Positions 1-7,190 of a stretch of 27,496 bases of DNA are shown piece after piece. This DNA is from JAJKIV01 sp036274195 (lineage in GTDB: Bacteria; Gemmatimonadota; Gemmatimonadetes; Gemmatimonadales; Gemmatimonadaceae): the NCBI GenBank assembly GCA_036274195.1, contig DASUGD010000073.1, positions 1 through 27,496 of the forward strand, read 5' to 3'. A model generated the notes under the pieces. The model was not told the origin of the DNA. It saw nothing but the letters and a program-made list of their open reading frames with translations, and made no database searches. The position numbers were made by a program, and so were the translations under genes. Numbering within the stretch: position 1 is the stretch's first letter; every line of letters begins with the position of its first letter.

Positions 1-300
1 GGCGGGGAGCGTGAAGACGACATGGAAGTAGGGCACGGGGAGCAGTTCGGCCTCGCGGGCCACGAGCCAGGCGGCGGTCGCGGCGCCGTGGCACTGGGGG
101 CAACTGCGGTTGCGGCAGGAGTGGTAGACGTAGTGCTCGTAGCCACAGGCGTCACAGCAGTGGACCTGGCCGCCTAACGCCGGCGTCCGGCAGGCGGCGA
201 GGTCGCGGAGGGCACGCCGGTGGCTCGCCGGCATCGCTGTGCTATAGCGCGCGCGATAAGCCGGCCCGAATTCGCGGACCGCGTCGGCGACGCCGGGCAC
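1..300 (-). CDS. IS91 family transposase, N-terminal part (cut by window edge)
   Basis: The 100 codons visible match the N-terminal zinc-binding domain of IS91-type transposases. Probable zinc-ligand cysteines are C37, C49-x2-C52, C62 and C67-x2-C70, within the family-typical stretches CRTPALGG and HSCRNRSCPQCHG. They are followed by the conserved block ELLPVPYFHVVFTLP (residues 85-99). The family's HUH/Y catalytic domain should follow outside the window. The start is uncertain: an ATG at 327 is in the same frame but is followed two codons later by TAG (316-318), so I use the GTG at 300. Either that is the true start or the gene carries an N-terminal nonsense mutation. It lies just downstream of the recombinase gene (stop at 329) and is probably co-transcribed with it. 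Confidence 0.88.
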   Translation of the reverse strand, partial: MPGVADAVREFGPAYRARYSTAMPASHRRALRDLAACRTPALGGQVHCCDACGYEHYVYHSCRNRSCPQCHGAATAAWLVAREAELLPVPYFHVVFTLPA

Positions 301-328
301 GCCCGGCGCCTGGGGCTAGCGGGTCATC

Positions 329-1207
329 CTAGAGCGTCGCCATCAGGCTGTTGACGGTGGCGTGGAGCGCGCTCGCCACCGTCGGCGTGACGTGGGTGTA
401 GATCGCGGTCGTCGACGGGCTCTGGTGGCCGAGGAGTTCCTGGATGGTGCGCAGGTGGACGCCGTGCTCCAGCAGGTGGGTGGCGTAGGAGTGGCGCAGC
501 GTGTGGGCCGACACGTGTTTCGGCAGGCCGCTCACCCGGCCGACGGCGATGAGGGTCCGCTGCACGGTGTTCGCGCTTAACGGGCCGGTCGCTTGGCGGT
601 TGGGAAACACCCACTGCTCGCCGGGCGGCTGCGGAAAGCGGGGGCTGGTGGCCCGCCAGTAGGCCCGCAACAACAGGAGCACGCGCTCGGCGAGCGGCAC
701 GTAGCGGTCCCGGCCGCCCTTCCCACGTCGGATGCGGAGGACCATGCGCGCGCCATCGATGTCGTGCGTCGTGAGGCCGGTGCCCTCCGACAGTCGGAGG
801 CCACAGCCGTAAATCGTCGTCAGGCACATCCGCACGCGGGGATCCCGGACCAGGGCGAGCAGCGTCCGTACCTCGGCGGGGGTCAGGACGACGGGCAGCG
901 TCCGGCGCTTGGCCGGGCGGACGAGATCGAGCACCGGCCACGTCCGGCGGAGCGTGATCGCGACGAGGAACCGGAGCCCGGCCCGGCGTTGGAGCACGGT
1001 GCTCCGCGAGGCGTGGCGGTCCTCCACCAGATGGAGGAAGTACCGGCGGAGCTCATCCTCCGTCAGCGAGTCGAGCGCGTTCGGCGATCGGGCGCAGAAC
1101 GCGGCGACACCGGTCACGGCATCGAGGTAGGCCTCTTGTGTGCGGGGCGCCAGTCCGCGGAGTTGCATGTCCTGGCGCATGCGATCGAGCAGGGTGGGCG
1201 TCGCCAT
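329..1207 (-). CDS. Tyrosine recombinase associated with IS91-like element
   Basis: This is a full-length phage-integrase/XerD-type recombinase of 292 residues. Numbered from the ATG at 1207, it has an N-terminal SAM-like core-binding domain (about 10-95) and a catalytic domain (about 105-290). The catalytic set is visible: R138 in GCGLRLSE, K163 in RRGKGG, H235-x2-R238 in HTLRHSYATHLL, H261 in LLGHQ, and nucleophile Y270 in TAIYTHV. The ATG at 1207 is preferred to a GTG at 1243 because GGAGG (1213-1217) sits 5 nt upstream. Such recombinases accompany IS91-like transposases in many genomes; their exact contribution to transposition is unclear. A perfect inverted repeat lies immediately upstream of the ribosome-binding site. 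Confidence 0.94.
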   Translation of the reverse strand: MATPTLLDRMRQDMQLRGLAPRTQEAYLDAVTGVAAFCARSPNALDSLTEDELRRYFLHLVEDRHASRSTVLQRRAGLRFLVAITLRRTWPVLDLVRPAKRRTLPVVLTPAEVRTLLALVRDPRVRMCLTTIYGCGLRLSEGTGLTTHDIDGARMVLRIRRGKGGRDRYVPLAERVLLLLRAYWRATSPRFPQPPGEQWVFPNRQATGPLSANTVQRTLIAVGRVSGLPKHVSAHTLRHSYATHLLEHGVHLRTIQELLGHQSPSTTAIYTHVTPTVASALHATVNSLMATL

Positions 1208-1515
1208 CGCGACCTCCGGTGTGAGAGAACGGTCCGACTCCACGTGGTTCTCTCACGTTAGGCTCCCGCCCCCCAAACAAAAGGGACCGCCCCTGAGGCC
1301 AGTCCCCACGTCACTACCGCGCAGCGGTTTAGTTCAACGCTGTTTGGGTTGTGACGTTATCTGGCGAAGACGCCCCAACTCCTGCAAACGCTCGCAAGAT
1401 ATCGACCGCCCGCCGAACCGGCCACACACGCAGGTGCTTGCAGGGCGCCCGTTTGGTTAGAGCTTGCCCGTAGCCTTTCTTGTAAGGATCCGCAAGAAAA
1501 CCTGCGGCTGTGGGA
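1208..1515. other. Intergenic region between the two recombinase genes
   Basis: These 308 bp contain the inverted repeat at 1221-1255, one copy of the dispersed word GTTAGGC (1257-1263), and a weak 7-bp inverted repeat (TTTCTTG 1476-1482 with CAAGAAA 1493-1499) just past the end of the integron-type integrase gene. I see no convincing gene, tRNA or attC site. A junction between the IS91-like element and older DNA probably lies here. Confidence 0.5.
1221..1255. repeat. Perfect 10-bp inverted repeat upstream of the IS91-linked recombinase
   Basis: GTGAGAGAAC (1221-1230) and its exact reverse complement GTTCTCTCAC (1246-1255) flank a 15-nt spacer that includes CACGTG. On the minus strand the hairpin ends just before the GGAGG ribosome-binding site of the recombinase gene. 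It could be an operator, an RNA hairpin affecting translation, or the terminus (ter) hairpin of the IS91-like element. Confidence 0.6.
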
Positions 1516-2562
1516 TCAGAGCCGATCCGCCGGACTCCGCACACCTCGGAGCCCACGATTATTCGGGTGCAGGTACCGCGTCGTCGTCTGCAAATTCCTG
1601 TGACCTAGGAGCTGCTGCACCGTCTTCACGTCCGCACCCGTCTCCAACAGGTGCGTCGCGAACGAGTGACGAAGCGCATGGCAGGTCACTCGCTTCGACA
1701 ACCCCGCCGCGCGCGCCGCCTCCGGAATCGCGCGCTGCAACACGCTCTCATCAACGTGATGCCGCCGACGGACGTCCGTCGCATCGAGCACCGTCCGCAC
1801 CGAGGCGAACACGTACCGCCACTGCCACTCGCGATCCGCATTCGGGTACTTCCGGAGCAGCGCCTCACCCACGCCCGTCGTTCGGATATCGCGGCGTCGA
1901 TCGGACTCGAAGCGACTGTGCTCTCGAGCCAGGTGCCTCCGCAGCGGGTCGACACACCGCTCCGCGAGCGGCGTGCGACGGTCCTTGTCGCCCTTCCCGC
2001 CGCGAACCACGACCTCGAGCCGATCCAGGTCGACGTCCTTCACACGAAGCGCCGTACACTCGCTCACGCGCAGCCCACTTCCGTACATCAACTCCGCACA
2101 GAGCCGAGGCAGCGGGCGGAGCTTCGCGAACAACGCCCGCAGTTCGCGCTCCGAGAGCACCGTGGGGACGTATCCCCGCTTCGGGGCCGCTGCGAACTCA
2201 TCGACGCGCTTCAGTGGACGCGCGAGTACCGCGTCGTAGAGAAATCGAAGCGCCGCGAGCGCCTGGTTCTGCGTCGACGCCGAGACCCCGCCTTCCACAG
2301 CGAGTGCCGACAGAAATTCCCGAACCTCGTCCTCCCCCATGTCTTTCGGATGACGCCGATCGTGAAATCGGATGAATCGCCGGATCCAATGGACGTAGGT
2401 CTCCTCCGTGCGTCGGCTGTAGCGACGCTCACGGAGCTTGCGACGGACGATCTCCATGAACCGCAGCGGAACACTGTCGTCTGACACGGCGAGACGCGAC
2501 TCCAGAATGAAAGAGAGCGGCACGCCGAATCTGCGCGCCGCTCCCGTCACAACCATCACCAT
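1516..2562 (-). CDS. intI: Integron integrase (IntI-type tyrosine recombinase)
   Basis: IntI enzymes recombine attI and folded single-stranded attC sites. Numbered from the ATG at 2562 (348 residues), the N-terminal domain covers about 36-125 and the catalytic domain about 130-335. The catalytic set is R165 (GSGLRVSE), K190 (GGKGDK), H295-x2-R298 (HALRHSFATHLLETG), H321 (LLGHRN) and Y330 (TTRYLHP). Between the motifs is the extra IntI-specific segment, REWQWRYVFAS followed by RRRHHVDES and LQRAIPEAA (about 245-285). The C-terminal GVRSPADRL is also IntI-like. The start is uncertain: family alignment from memory would begin at the ATG at 2457, while the ATG at 2562 has a purine-rich GAGAGG upstream and a TTG at 2583 is also open. 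No attI core or attC was recognised nearby. It lies 57 bp downstream of the M14 gene on the same strand. Confidence 0.92.
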   Translation of the reverse strand: MVMVVTGAARRFGVPLSFILESRLAVSDDSVPLRFMEIVRRKLRERRYSRRTEETYVHWIRRFIRFHDRRHPKDMGEDEVREFLSALAVEGGVSASTQNQALAALRFLYDAVLARPLKRVDEFAAAPKRGYVPTVLSERELRALFAKLRPLPRLCAELMYGSGLRVSECTALRVKDVDLDRLEVVVRGGKGDKDRRTPLAERCVDPLRRHLAREHSRFESDRRRDIRTTGVGEALLRKYPNADREWQWRYVFASVRTVLDATDVRRRHHVDESVLQRAIPEAARAAGLSKRVTCHALRHSFATHLLETGADVKTVQQLLGHRNLQTTTRYLHPNNRGLRGVRSPADRL

Positions 2563-2619
2563 TCCGCCGCCTCTCGCCTCCAAACGCCCCGCGCCAGACG
2601 ACGCGGAGCCGGAGCCAGC

Positions 2620-5600
2620 CTATTTCTCGTCCAGCTTCCGTCCCGCGTTGAGACTGTCCCAGTTCAACATCGTGTTGAACACGAGGGCATAGCTGCCAAT
2701 CGTCTCGCCCCGCCACAGCGGATTGTTCGCGAACAGCACCACGTGGCCCTTACTCCTCGGGACATCCACCACCACGGGTCGCTGCGCGATGTCGCTTCCA
2801 CCATCCAGCAACCCCGACACGAGCAGCTCCTTCTGGTCCGCAAACCGCAGCAGCACGCGCGGACGCTGATCCGGCGGAATGATGTTGAGCGGATTCCGCA
2901 GCATGTCGTCGGTGACGGGCGCGGCCTGCCACGGGTGCACCGTCGCGCGCGGCGGCGCCTCGAACTTCGGATCCAGCGGACGTCCCTGCGTCACGTCGGG
3001 ATCATCCGCGGTGCCGCGCCCGGTCGCCCGGCCACTCGCGCCGCCGCCACCGCCGCCGAAGCCCCCGCGACCGCCACGAGTGGAAGACACCGAGAAGCTG
3101 CCGCCATCATCGCTGTACACCGCGAGATTGTCCGACACGCCGTACAGGATCGGGCTCGTCTCATCCACCAGCTTCGTCCGCAGCAGGCTTCCCACCACCG
3201 AGTTGTTCTTCGCACTGTTGGCGGTCACGCCATTCGTCAGGCCAAACTGCACCGCGAACTCCGCCGTGTTCGCCACACCAACCAGCACTCCACCCTTCGC
3301 CACGAACGACTCGAGATTCTCCAACCCCTGCCAGCCGAGCCCCGGGCGCATGTCGTCGGTCTGCGCGAGGGTACTGATGTTCGGCGTCTCCGGCGAGTTC
3401 TTCCACGGCATCGGGTTGCGCCAGAGCGGCATCCCCTGAATGATCGCGGCGCCGCTCCCACCGGAGGGCGGGAAGAGGATGACGTCGTACTTCGCGTTCA
3501 GGTTCGCGTTCTTCGCGACGTCCTGCGTGCTGATGTAGTCGAACGGGATCGAGAGCTGGTCGAATGCCTGACGCCACCATCCCTCGGTCTGGGTGCCGAG
3601 CCACGTGTGCAGGATCGCCACGCGCGCGGCGCGCGCGGGATGCGTCTTGACGTTAGGCGCCGAGGCGAGCGCGACCACCGGCACGCCGAGCTCCTTCGCG
3701 GCCTCGTCGAGGTCCACCTGCGGCACGCCCTTCACGATGAACGATCCGCGAGCGAACCGCTTGCCCGCGGCGTCGAACGCGTCCTCAGCCACCTGGAAGT
3801 CGGCCTTCGCGAACCGATAGCGCAGCGTCGCGAGCGCGTTGTCCGCGTTATGGTTGATCGCGAAAACACTCCCTGTTCCGCTCACGCCACCTGGCGAGCG
3901 AACCTCGCCGGAAACCCGCTCCATGGGCGCATCGAGCACCTTCACGTCCGTCACGCGCACCGCCTGCACGTTGAACCCTTCCGGAAACGTCCAGCCGGTG
4001 TCGTCGTACGGGTTCTTCTGCGGATCGTTAGGCGACCAGTACTGGTAGTCGAGCAGCGCGTCGGCGATGCGCGAGTACGGCTGGTCCATCCGGACGACGT
4101 AGCTGCCGGCGGGGAACGTCCGCGTGGTCGTCGTACCCGTATCCGCCTTCGTCGCCGAATCCGCACCGGCCGCCGAGCGCCGAGCGTTCGCACGTGAGCT
4201 CACCGTCACCGTGAACGGCGCGGTCGCGCGCGAGATCTCCACCGCCTGCTTCCGCAGCACATTGAGCAGCTCGGCCTGCGCGCCGGGGCGGCGGTCATCG
4301 GCCGGCAGCACGTAAGCCGCCGGACCCTCGACTTTCGCCTTCGTCACCGACCGCTTGCTCTTCTGGTAGAAGTTCTCGAGGAACTGCCGCCGGTTGTTCG
4401 CGAAGTAGTTGAGCGAGACGAGCAATCCCGTTTGCTCGTAGTTGTTGTTGTTGCGGAGACTCCACTTCACGCGCGCCAGCGGCGGGTTCTGCCGATACCA
4501 CGTCCGCTCCGTCTCACTCGGCGAGAGCGTCCGCTCCACGGTCTCGGCCGTACCGCCGTTGCCAAACGTCTCGTAGAGTCGGCTGATCCCGTTATGCGTC
4601 GCCGCGATGAACATGAGATAACCCGGCGACCACGTGTCGAACGTGCCGTGCGCGAACACGCCCGGCATGCCGAAGCGCGTCATCTCCTGCACGTTGTTCC
4701 AGCCGATCATCTGCCACTCGTTCGTGAGCAGCGGGTCGATCCAGGCGTTGAACGGCCCGTCGCCGATCGTGTTGTCGTAAAGGAACGGCACCGACTCGTG
4801 CAGGTCGTGAATGACCTGCGCCTTCCAGTCGACGTACGCGTTGAGGACGTTCTGCGTGAGCTTGAGGGTCATGCCCATCGCGTCACGGTTGTTGTCGTGC
4901 GCGACGTACTTGCCCCAGTAAACGAGCGGCGGGACGGTCTGGCCGGGGTGCTTCATCTTCCAGTTGAAGAGGTCGACCACGCGGTCACGGCCATCCACTT
5001 CCACGATCGGCGTGATGAGCGTGATGAGGTGGTCGCGGATATTCCTTATATATGGGCTCTCGTCCACCGCGAGCCGGTAGGTGAGCTCCATGAGCGCCGT
5101 CGGCGCGCCGGCTTCGGGCGAGTGGATCGTTCCCGTGATGTAGTAGACCGGTGCCGCGGTCGCCGCGATCTCCTCGGCCACCCTGTCGTCCATGTTGATC
5201 GTGCGGGGGTCGGCGAGCTTCGCGAGCTTGGCCTTGTTCTCTTCGAGCTTCGCGATCAGCTCCTCGGACGCGACGGCCACCGCGATCATCTCGCGCCCTT
5301 CTTCCGTCGTGCCTATCGAGTAGACCTTTACGCGCGGGCTGGCCTTCGCGAGCGCTCGCATGTACTCGTAGACCTCCTTCGAGTACGGCAGCTTGGTCGG
5401 CGCGCCGGCGATGTCGCCCAACACGGTCTTGGGCGTCGGCACGGTCTTGCTGGCCGGCAGGTAGTCCACGAGCGGCGACAGGAAGAACGGCTCGGTCGTG
5501 TACTCCTTGATCTTCGCCGTATAGGCCGAGTCGATGGGCTGGTTGGGGTCGCGGCCAGGTTTGGCGGCGGAGAGGTCGACCTCGGCGCTCGCGCCGGACT

Positions 5601-5694
5601 CGCGGCTCACGGTTGTGGGCGCACTCTGGGCGGCGGAAACCGCGGGCAGCGCGCCCAGGAGAAGAAATCCGAACGCGAACGGAAAGCGTCTCAT
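2620..5694 (-). CDS. Exported M14 family zinc metallopeptidase
   Basis: A 1024-residue protein with a signal peptide (hydrophobic core about 6-20, cleavage near AVSAAQ). Its M14 carboxypeptidase-like domain (about 100-420) shows zinc ligands H191-x2-E194 in GTIHSPEAG, substrate-binding N269-R270 in AHDNNRDAMG, and a third zinc ligand H299 in DLHESVPF. A C-terminal region (about 690-860) reading RVAILHTWLG and then DVILFPPSGGSG resembles glutamine-amidotransferase/flavodoxin-like folds. It is interrupted by a glycine-rich stretch at about 868-890. The likely role is periplasmic or surface trimming of peptides; substrate specificity cannot be read from the sequence. It follows the di-heme peroxidase-like gene by 52 bp and is probably in its operon. 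There is no strong ribosome-binding site before the ATG at 5694. This is much longer than a plain M14 enzyme because of the C-terminal part. Confidence 0.92.
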   Translation of the reverse strand: MRRFPFAFGFLLLGALPAVSAAQSAPTTVSRESGASAEVDLSAAKPGRDPNQPIDSAYTAKIKEYTTEPFFLSPLVDYLPASKTVPTPKTVLGDIAGAPTKLPYSKEVYEYMRALAKASPRVKVYSIGTTEEGREMIAVAVASEELIAKLEENKAKLAKLADPRTINMDDRVAEEIAATAAPVYYITGTIHSPEAGAPTALMELTYRLAVDESPYIRNIRDHLITLITPIVEVDGRDRVVDLFNWKMKHPGQTVPPLVYWGKYVAHDNNRDAMGMTLKLTQNVLNAYVDWKAQVIHDLHESVPFLYDNTIGDGPFNAWIDPLLTNEWQMIGWNNVQEMTRFGMPGVFAHGTFDTWSPGYLMFIAATHNGISRLYETFGNGGTAETVERTLSPSETERTWYRQNPPLARVKWSLRNNNNYEQTGLLVSLNYFANNRRQFLENFYQKSKRSVTKAKVEGPAAYVLPADDRRPGAQAELLNVLRKQAVEISRATAPFTVTVSSRANARRSAAGADSATKADTGTTTTRTFPAGSYVVRMDQPYSRIADALLDYQYWSPNDPQKNPYDDTGWTFPEGFNVQAVRVTDVKVLDAPMERVSGEVRSPGGVSGTGSVFAINHNADNALATLRYRFAKADFQVAEDAFDAAGKRFARGSFIVKGVPQVDLDEAAKELGVPVVALASAPNVKTHPARAARVAILHTWLGTQTEGWWRQAFDQLSIPFDYISTQDVAKNANLNAKYDVILFPPSGGSGAAIIQGMPLWRNPMPWKNSPETPNISTLAQTDDMRPGLGWQGLENLESFVAKGGVLVGVANTAEFAVQFGLTNGVTANSAKNNSVVGSLLRTKLVDETSPILYGVSDNLAVYSDDGGSFSVSSTRGGRGGFGGGGGGASGRATGRGTADDPDVTQGRPLDPKFEAPPRATVHPWQAAPVTDDMLRNPLNIIPPDQRPRVLLRFADQKELLVSGLLDGGSDIAQRPVVVDVPRSKGHVVLFANNPLWRGETIGSYALVFNTMLNWDSLNAGRKLDEK

Positions 5695-5746
5695 GACGTT
5701 TTTCGGCTGATGGTCTGTTGTCGGGAAACCGGAAAACTAGCCGACG

Positions 5747-6919
5747 CTACTTGGCGATCCACGGATTCGAGAATCGCGGATCCGTAAGGAAGGTGGAATC
5801 GGTGAGCGACCGCAGGAAGGCGATGAGATCCGACTTTTCGGCGTCGGTGATCGTGAACCCGCCGATCAGCGTGCTCTTATAAGGATTGGCGCTGCCGACC
5901 CCGGCATTGGCCCCGCTCGTGATCGTGCGTCCACCGGCGGCATAGTGGTCGATGGCGTCCGACAGCGTCGCCACGGTACCGTCGTGCATGTACGGGAACG
6001 TCACCTCGATGTTGCGGAGCGATGGCACCTTGTACTTGCCCATGTCGGACGCGACGCCGGTGATTGCCTGAAGTCCTGTGTTCGGGGCGGGGTAGGCACC
6101 GGCGCCATCAATGTTGTAGAGCCCGGTATTGAAGAATTCAGGATCTTCGGTGGTCGATCCGACCCATCGCGCCGCGTTGGTGAACATCACGCCGCTGTGG
6201 CACTGCGAGCACTTCAGCCGATCGCTGCGGAACAGCGCCTCACCGCGTTGGGCGGCGTCGGACATCGCGCTGGTGTTGCCGCGCTTGAACCGGTCGTACG
6301 GCGAGTCGCCGGACACGAACGTGCGCTCGAACGCCGCGATCGCCTTCGTGACGTTGCCTAACGTGATCGGCGCCGGGTCGTCCGGGAACGACGCGCGGAA
6401 CAGCGACTGGTAGAGGGCGACGGCCCGCAGCCGATTCAGCATCTCCTCCTCGCGGCCCGCGAGACCGAGCTCCACGGGGGTCTCGCCGAGCATGGGGATG
6501 AGCGCCTGGGCCTCGAGGCGGCGGGTCTGGGGGTTCGCCCAGCCGAACACCACCTGGTACGCCACGTTAGGCAGCGACATGCTGTTCCGGGGGTGCGGCT
6601 GCCCCGTGGACCCGAAGGGGAGATTGCGCGCATCGGCGAACGCGTTCGCCTGCCGGTGGCACGACGAGCAGGAAAACTGATTGTTGCCGCTCAATCTCGT
6701 GTCGTAGAAGAGCCGCCGGCCGAGTTCGACCTTGGCGTCGGACATCGGGTTGTCCGTGGGCACGAGCGGTTGCGGAAAGCCGTCGGGAAGCGACCAGCGA
6801 AACGCCGCCGGGTCGCCGGATGGAATCGATGGTCCGGTGGTCCGCTCACTCGAGCATGCCACTTCGAGCAAAAGCGCACTCATCAGCCATACCAGTTTCG
6901 CCCAGGAAGGTCGTGTCAT
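5747..6919 (-). CDS. Di-heme cytochrome c peroxidase / MauG family lipoprotein
   Basis: A 390-residue protein with a hydrophobic N-terminus ending in a lipobox-like LLEVAC (C22), so probably a lipoprotein. Two c-type heme motifs are present: CSSCH at 84-88 (followed by RQANAFAD, the family's first-heme context) and CSQCH at 237-241. The family-conserved PSLRNIEVTFPYMHDGTVATL spans 299-319, and the C-terminal SDLIAFLRSLTD is typical. Family members reduce hydrogen peroxide or, as in MauG and its relatives, carry out high-valent oxidation of protein side chains. Sequence alone does not decide between these. It is transcribed away from the SusC gene and followed closely by the M14 peptidase gene. 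Confidence 0.94.
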   Translation of the reverse strand: MTRPSWAKLVWLMSALLLEVACSSERTTGPSIPSGDPAAFRWSLPDGFPQPLVPTDNPMSDAKVELGRRLFYDTRLSGNNQFSCSSCHRQANAFADARNLPFGSTGQPHPRNSMSLPNVAYQVVFGWANPQTRRLEAQALIPMLGETPVELGLAGREEEMLNRLRAVALYQSLFRASFPDDPAPITLGNVTKAIAAFERTFVSGDSPYDRFKRGNTSAMSDAAQRGEALFRSDRLKCSQCHSGVMFTNAARWVGSTTEDPEFFNTGLYNIDGAGAYPAPNTGLQAITGVASDMGKYKVPSLRNIEVTFPYMHDGTVATLSDAIDHYAAGGRTITSGANAGVGSANPYKSTLIGGFTITDAEKSDLIAFLRSLTDSTFLTDPRFSNPWIAK

Positions 6920-7190
6920 GTCGATTGGTGCACACGCATCGATCGTCTCGTCCCTCGCGCTCGTCTTATGTGCAACTTCGATCTTCTCGACTCTTGCGAA
7001 GAAATCGTCAGCGCGCCAGTGTCATGCCGCGTACACCGCGTCGGTATACCGTCGCGACGTTCTACCGTTCCACGCTCACGTTGCTTGACGCAGGGCCATC
7101 ACCCAGCGCGCTCACACGCTCGCTCCCATTTTCACCCGTTCTCCGCGAAGACGGAAGAACGGGCCGTGGCCATTCCACTCTGGAGGGAAG
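6920..7190. promoter_or_regulatory. Divergent intergenic region with leader hairpin before susC-like gene
   Basis: These 271 bp separate the divergent di-heme peroxidase and SusC-like genes, so promoters for both directions should lie here. I see no clear -35/-10 pair: TTGACG at 7085-7090 has no good -10 partner. A hairpin at 7135-7163 (CCCGTTCT at 7135-7142 with AGAACGGG at 7156-7163, extended inward by CCG/CGG with a one-base bulge) ends 18 nt before the strong ribosome-binding site GGAGGG (7182-7187) of the SusC-like gene. It could modulate translation of that gene. Confidence 0.45.

Larger units (their letters stand above)
1..1255 (-). mobile_element. IS91-like element with accessory tyrosine recombinase (partial)
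   Basis: Two adjacent minus-strand genes, a site-specific recombinase followed after 28 bp by an IS91-type zinc-finger transposase, form the arrangement known from many IS91-family (HUH, rolling-circle) elements. The transposase 3' part and the origin end lie beyond the window start. The other end is not fixed. I place it provisionally at the outer edge of a perfect 10-bp inverted repeat (1221-1255), because IS91 ends carry hairpins next to a GTTC/CTTG-type target; this placement is inference. No terminal inverted repeats or target duplication are expected for this family. Confidence 0.7.

Noticed and set aside
324..941. Second minus-strand gene overlapping the IS91-linked recombinase
   Set aside because: Low-complexity Arg/Pro/Ala translation in another frame of a gene with a clear catalytic set.
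1257..1263. GTTAGGC as the R' box of an attC site near the integron integrase
   Set aside because: No RYYYAAC partner with complementary inner arms lies within a plausible distance on either strand, and the same word occurs throughout the window.
1476..1499. Intrinsic terminator for the integron integrase gene
   Set aside because: Only a 7-bp, AT-containing stem with a 10-nt loop, and no T-run follows on the minus strand.
2474..2490. LexA-like box upstream of the integron integrase (CTGT...)
   Set aside because: The second half ACAG is missing at the required spacing.
7085..7113. Sigma-70 type promoter for the SusC-like gene (TTGACG)
   Set aside because: No acceptable -10 hexamer 16-18 nt downstream.
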